Below are positions 60,358-64,000 of a stretch of 64,000 nucleotides of DNA, one piece after another. Origin of the DNA: an uncultured Acetatifactor sp. Its GTDB lineage: Bacteria > Bacillota > Clostridia > Lachnospirales > Lachnospiraceae. The stretch lies in assembly GCA_934402375.1 (NCBI GenBank), contig CAKRUB010000008.1, forward strand, positions 34,093 through 98,092, given 5' to 3'. Within the stretch, counting starts at the first letter, position 1; each line of letters opens with the position of its first letter. Made by a program: the position numbers and the translations under genes. Below the pieces are notes generated by a model, which worked only from the letters and a program-made list of their open reading frames with translations, was not told the origin of the DNA and did not search any database.

Positions 60358-61785
60358 TCAACTCTCACCTGTAATACGGTCACGCAGAATACCCTTCACA
60401 TTCTCGTTCAGCTTTTCCGTCAGTTCCAGATAAGCCTTCTTCTCTTGCTCGGTAAACCTTCGCAACCGCACCGTCTCAAAATCCTTCTCCGCCAGCTCCA
60501 GATCACGGAGCACCGGCTCTGCCTCTGGCATAAGCTCAAACTGCCAGCCTCCGCGCTTCGTAGTTCTGGACTCCTGCTTCTGCTTTGATGTCCGCTTTGC
60601 CTCCCTGACGACCTTGATCGGCACCCTGCGCAGCATCTGCCTTTTCTCCAGCTTCTGCAGCGCCGTCCCTATGCTTCTCTTCGTCATGCCGGCCAGCTCG
60701 GAGAGCTGCCCGATCTCCGTCACGGCAAAGCTCTGCTTCAGATACAACAGAACCAGCACCTCTCCCAGCGTCAGTCCGTTCTTAATCGCAACAGACTCAC
60801 AATAGCGCTCCCAAAGCTTGCGGTACCGGTAGAAATCCATCGCAACCCCATTCTCCTCCACCGCCTCCGGAAGTGCAAAGGATTGCCTTTCTTCCCCGAG
60901 CTTTACGCTTCCCGGCAGAATGGACGGACCGACAAAGCCGTCGCGCGCCGCCATCAGGAAAAATTTATAGACATGGAACCGGATGTCGTCATAGCTCTCC
61001 TCGTCATAAATTTCCTTATAGAACTGATTATAATATTCAAACACGTTCAGCTTCATGCGGATGGTATTATTGATGCTGCTGCCCTGACTGCTTACAAGAC
61101 TGCCCTTGGTGCGCACATAATAATAGACCGGAGCCTGCAACGCATAAATGCTCCGGCAATGCCGGATATATTCCAGATTAAAAATAAAGTCCTCGCACCA
61201 GCTAATCTCCGGATCCATCCGCAGCCGGTATTTCTCGATAATGGAGCGCTTAAACAGCTTATTCCACAACACGCCGTAATAGAAATCCGCAGGATTCTCC
61301 ATCATCTGCGCCGCAAATTCCTGTCTGGTCAGCAGTCCCTCCTTCTCAATGTCTCCCTTATGAGAAAGATTTTCCCCCGCCACGCGGTAAAAGTCAGCGA
61401 TCACCATGTCGCAGCCGCTGCTCTCAGCACTGCGCACAAAGAGCTTTGTCGCTTCTGGCGTCAGCCAGTCATCACTGTCCAGAAACTGGATATATTTCCC
61501 CTTCGCCTCTGTCAGCGCACGGTTTCTGCTGTCCGATACTCCGGTGTTCTCCTTGTGGATCACACGCACTCTTTCGTCCTTCTGTGCAAAGCTGTCACAC
61601 AGGGCGGCTGAGCCGTCACTACTGCCGTCATTTACAAGCAGCAGCTCAAAATTCGTATATTCCTGATTCATGACGCTGTTAATACAGCGCGCAAGATAAT
61701 CCTCCGCATTATACACCGGCACGATGATCGAAACCAGAGGCTCCCCGCCTTCTCCCATGCCGGAATTTTCTGTATTAAATCCCAT
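60358..61785 (-). CDS. Family 2 glycosyltransferase fused to a MarR-like winged helix
   Basis: 475 residues. Residues about 15-250 are a GT-A glycosyltransferase: VSIIVPVYNAEDYLARCINS, LLLVNDGSSDGSAALCDSFA, FLDSDDWLTPEA (DxD) and the acceptor helix region WNKLFKRSIIEKYRL. After a helical linker, residues about 345-475 carry a winged helix of the MarR type (VLVLLYLKQSFAVTEIGQLS; ELAGMTKRSIGTALQKLEKR) with a basic wing and long C-terminal helix. The ATG at 61785 has CAGGAG upstream. It overlaps the upstream cysteine-cluster gene by 11 nt. It may be a wall or exopolysaccharide enzyme with regulatory ability; the combined role is unknown. Confidence 0.85.
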   Translation of the reverse strand: MGFNTENSGMGEGGEPLVSIIVPVYNAEDYLARCINSVMNQEYTNFELLLVNDGSSDGSAALCDSFAQKDERVRVIHKENTGVSDSRNRALTEAKGKYIQFLDSDDWLTPEATKLFVRSAESSGCDMVIADFYRVAGENLSHKGDIEKEGLLTRQEFAAQMMENPADFYYGVLWNKLFKRSIIEKYRLRMDPEISWCEDFIFNLEYIRHCRSIYALQAPVYYYVRTKGSLVSSQGSSINNTIRMKLNVFEYYNQFYKEIYDEESYDDIRFHVYKFFLMAARDGFVGPSILPGSVKLGEERQSFALPEAVEENGVAMDFYRYRKLWERYCESVAIKNGLTLGEVLVLLYLKQSFAVTEIGQLSELAGMTKRSIGTALQKLEKRQMLRRVPIKVVREAKRTSKQKQESRTTKRGGWQFELMPEAEPVLRDLELAEKDFETVRLRRFTEQEKKAYLELTEKLNENVKGILRDRITGES

Positions 61786-62443
61786 ATTGTCTCCTGAAAC
61801 GCTTCTCGCGCTCCCCATACACAGCATAAAAATCTTCTCCGCCATTCGACGGCTCCAGATAGAAGCAGGTCAGCAGCGCCATATTGAGCTGTCTGGCAAG
61901 CTGACCGTCCTCCTGCCCCCTCACAGCATCCTCCACATCCTTTAGCAATCTGTGCCAGCTGCACACAAAATCATGGTTTGCCGTCTGTTCCGGTGTGTCG
62001 ATCCACTTGCTGACCTTAACCTTTGAACGGTTTGTGCCGGCACATTCTCCAATTTGCAGAAAGTACCGGAAATCATCGTTCTCGTAATAACGTCCCAGCG
62101 GAAAAAGTCTGCACACTCCCGGCCTGCAGGCATGGATGCTGCACCTTCCCTCCGCATCCAGAAAGCCGCACGCCTCCTCTTCGCCGGACATGCGCAGATT
62201 TGGCAGAATACAGCCATCCACTACATTCAGTTCTACCTTACCCTCTGCCAATAAGCCCTGTAGGCTCTTTCCGGTTCCCTCACATAATCTCCATGCATCA
62301 AAAGGATCAAGAATGACGGAATTTCCCATTCCGGTACAACACTTATGGCAGCCCTGACAGCCATGGCAGTCAGCCTTCACCATGTCATTCACACCGTACA
62401 ACCGTCCATCTGAAATTTCATCCAGACTGACATTTCGCCTCAT
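61775..62443 (-). CDS. YkgJ-type cysteine-cluster protein
   Basis: 222 residues. A cysteine cluster CHGCQGCHKCC (near 26-36) and later CRPGVCRLFPLGRY and GRCSIHAC follow the pattern of the YkgJ/CxxCxxCC family, thought to bind zinc or an iron-sulfur cluster. The family is linked to protein or flagellin N-methylation in some enterobacteria, but the role here is unknown. GGGAGG precedes the ATG at 62443. The gene is translationally coupled to the glycosyltransferase gene and follows the GH43 gene by 30 nt. Confidence 0.88.
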   Translation of the reverse strand: MRRNVSLDEISDGRLYGVNDMVKADCHGCQGCHKCCTGMGNSVILDPFDAWRLCEGTGKSLQGLLAEGKVELNVVDGCILPNLRMSGEEEACGFLDAEGRCSIHACRPGVCRLFPLGRYYENDDFRYFLQIGECAGTNRSKVKVSKWIDTPEQTANHDFVCSWHRLLKDVEDAVRGQEDGQLARQLNMALLTCFYLEPSNGGEDFYAVYGEREKRFRRQYGI

Positions 62444-62473
62444 AAAGCCTCCCTAGTCTATTGACTGTCATAG

Positions 62474-63367
62474 TCATTGGCACAAACGCTGATACTCTTC
62501 CTCCGTTATCGGGATGATGCCTCCATGGCGTTTTTTTGTGACGCCCATGCCAAATTGCGTGTCGTTTAATACCGTAAAATCTCCTGTTTTCAGGCTTTTT
62601 GTCACAAGGGGCAGATAACCTTTTCCGGTGGCAAACCTGTCAACAATAAGGCACCATTCCTCCCGGTCATTGAATTTAAAGATTTCCGGCCCTTCCACAC
62701 CGTAAAGCTCCGACAAGGTTCCGGACGGTATCTCCTTAAAATCGTCCGGCTTCAGCGTCTTCGCAAAATCAACGACAATATTCTTCGTCGTCTCATCCTT
62801 CGTATAGCGGTAATATCCCTCTTCCGTGCGGATAATCGTGCTGTCGATCACATGATTTTCTTTCTCCAGAAAGAGAAAGGGATCACCAAAGGTTCTAAAA
62901 TCCTTGGTGTAGGCTGCATAGATTCTCTGCTTGCGTTCTACCATGGATGCCCAGAACACGAGAATGGCATCCTCGCTCTCGTCATAGATTGCCTCCGGCG
63001 CCCAGACGCAGCCCGCTCCCTCCACACCAATCGTATGTGCCTTCGGCTCCTTCCATGACACCAGATCTTCAGATTCCCAGACAAGAATGTCCCGGCTACC
63101 GGAATACTGGGCCGCCTCCCAGCCCTTCCCCGCCTCAATCCTGAGATCGGTCGCTATCAGGTAATATTTTTTCTCCTCCGTCCATGGCGAGCGGATCAGA
63201 AACGGATCTCTTGCACCAAGCTCTCCGACGTTACTGTAGAGGACAGGCTTTCCGCCATTCAGATCCTTCCAGTGCAGTCCATCGCGGCTGACTGAGAAAT
63301 AAATCTGCTCTCCATCCTTCTGTTCTCCTATAAAATGCGCAAAAAGGTACCCTGAATATTCCATCAT
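62474..63367 (-). CDS. Intracellular GH43-type glycosidase
   Basis: 297 residues with no signal peptide. The propeller carries GH43-like motifs: LGARDPFLIRSPWTEEKKYY (Asp), GCVWAPEAIYDESEDAILVF (WAPE) and YGVEGPEIFKFNDREEWCLI (acid Glu). It is shorter than the other two GH43 enzymes and probably acts on arabinose- or xylose-containing oligomers. The ATG at 63367 has AGAGGAA upstream; a second ATG follows directly. It heads a minus-strand operon with the cysteine-cluster, glycosyltransferase and carboxypeptidase genes, an unexpected partnership for a glycosidase. Confidence 0.85.
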   Translation of the reverse strand: MMEYSGYLFAHFIGEQKDGEQIYFSVSRDGLHWKDLNGGKPVLYSNVGELGARDPFLIRSPWTEEKKYYLIATDLRIEAGKGWEAAQYSGSRDILVWESEDLVSWKEPKAHTIGVEGAGCVWAPEAIYDESEDAILVFWASMVERKQRIYAAYTKDFRTFGDPFLFLEKENHVIDSTIIRTEEGYYRYTKDETTKNIVVDFAKTLKPDDFKEIPSGTLSELYGVEGPEIFKFNDREEWCLIVDRFATGKGYLPLVTKSLKTGDFTVLNDTQFGMGVTKKRHGGIIPITEEEYQRLCQ

Positions 63368-63444
63368 TTTTTCCTCTCTTCCCACCAATTATGCTCTGCA
63401 CGCATCTCCGGGCTAATCCGGCAACTTTCAGTATAACACAGCTC

Positions 63445-63525
63445 TCACGCCTCCGCCAGCCATTGCTTCACAACTTCCACATTTTCTTCGAGTGCCTGTG
63501 CAATCCGCTCTGTCGGCATCTTCAT
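63445..63525 (-). pseudogene. Degenerate C-terminal fragment of an Rpn-type nuclease gene
   Basis: The minus strand encodes MKMPTERIAQALEENVEVV and KQWLAEA before a stop, matching the last residues of the protein at 2712-3611 (QMPVEKIAQAVGESVETVEQ, then WLAEK). The nuclease domain is absent: upstream sequence to about 63600 has stop codons in this frame. The remaining bases from 63368 to 63765 show no other gene. Confidence 0.75.
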
Positions 63526-63765
63526 GCAATAGCTCTTTCATGTACTCCGTCCTCCCGGCAAAGCACCTTATCCTCTATTTCCGGGTCTCACCATATCTTC
63601 CCCCGCTCTATGATTTTTATTGGGTAACTAAGCAGGGATTTCTCTGACCTCATAGACATCGGCTTACGCCGGCACAGAAATTTGAAAATAGAAAATCTGC
63701 TTATGAGTAAAGGATAGCAAAGGCTCATTTATTTGTCAACATAGAAAAATGCCTGTCTTATAAGA

Positions 63766-63805
63766 AAGAACGCCAGTCCCGGCAAATGTCGGTTCTGGCG
63801 TTCTT
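63766..63805 (-). terminator. Intrinsic terminator after the sortase-anchored protein gene
   Basis: AAGAACGCCAG (63766-63776) and CTGGCGTTCTT (63795-63805) form an 11-bp stem. On the minus strand it follows the stop codon by about 17 nt and is followed by TCTTAT. Confidence 0.8.
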
Positions 63806-63821
63806 CCCTGTTGCTTACCTA

Positions 63822-64000
63822 TTACTTACCATTATTCTTTTTTCTTATTGCAAGAATTTCCACAGCTCCTGCAAGCCCTGCGATGGATGCCACGACAAGT
63901 AATATCATCCAAAGCGCATCCTTGGAAGCATCTCCTGTCTTCGGAGCGATTGCCGATGTAACATCTGTCGTATGATCACCGCCTGCATTATTGCTGTTGC
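63822..64000 (-). CDS. Sortase-anchored surface protein (C-terminal end, runs off the right edge)
   Basis: The last 58 residues of a protein whose N-terminus is outside the window. A Gly/Asn/Thr-rich spacer precedes APKTGDASKDA, a PxTG sortase-type motif, followed by a membrane helix (LWMILLVVASIAGLAGAVEI) and the charged tail RKKNNGK. This is the usual Lachnospiraceae cell-wall anchor signal. The body of the protein cannot be seen, so its function is unknown; surface adhesins and large glycosidases commonly end this way. Confidence 0.85.
   Translation of the reverse strand, partial: NSNNAGGDHTTDVTSAIAPKTGDASKDALWMILLVVASIAGLAGAVEILAIRKKNNGK

Overview
The window (about 50% G+C by eye) most likely comes from a gut Lachnospiraceae-type member of the Clostridia. 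Supporting signs are strong AGGAGG ribosome sites, a ptb-buk butyrate pathway, two-gene split chromate transporters, an Fe-S L-serine dehydratase encoded as two subunits, Firmicute-type lipoproteins and a PxTG sortase signal at the right edge. No rRNA, tRNA, CRISPR array or complete insertion sequence was seen.

Layout. 1-7.6 kb holds housekeeping genes (tex, prfB, secA) plus small membrane proteins, a SprA-like metallopeptidase and an Rpn-type nuclease. 7.8-13.7 kb holds an HD-GYP phosphodiesterase, a cytoplasmic pectin methylesterase, a conserved hypothetical protein, a metallophosphoesterase and a HerA-like ATPase. 13.7-25.8 kb is a pectin/galacturonate block: GH28 polygalacturonase, sugar isomerase-like TIM barrel, UxaA, UxaB, a divergent LacI regulator, UxaC and an AraC regulator, with a Y-family polymerase and YolD at its downstream end. 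25.8-30.6 kb has buk, ptb, two chromate transporter halves, a HAD phosphatase and three very small genes. 30.7-49.9 kb is a pentose-polymer (probably arabinan) locus on the minus strand: two GH43 enzymes, a LamG lipoprotein, two solute-binding proteins, four ABC permeases, a DUF5696 protein and an NHL/Yip1 membrane protein. A divergent ArsR-type regulator faces it. 50-57.2 kb is a three-gene operon of a clostripain-type protease, an MMPL/RND transporter and a GLUG-repeat surface protein. 57.3-64 kb has sdaAB-sdaAA, a D-Ala-D-Ala carboxypeptidase, a glycosyltransferase fused to a MarR-like helix, a cysteine-cluster protein, another GH43 and the end of a sortase-anchored protein.

Pathway. Pectin and arabinan fragments appear to be imported by permeases that would need an ATPase encoded elsewhere. 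They would be de-esterified and cut inside the cell by the methylesterase, GH28 and GH43 enzymes, none of which (apart from the large GH43) has a signal peptide. Galacturonate would then pass through UxaC, UxaB and UxaA to 2-keto-3-deoxygluconate. Ptb and Buk give butyrate and ATP at the end of fermentation.

Most unusual content. The first is a roughly 140-nt palindromic element present three times, with compensatory changes in its stems and a conserved GNRA loop; an apparent empty copy lies next to the third. The second is a short hairpin-plus-ribosome-site module found directly in front of four genes, expanded to seven tandem units before the GH28 gene. Both look like dispersed RNA-level elements that gene annotation would miss.
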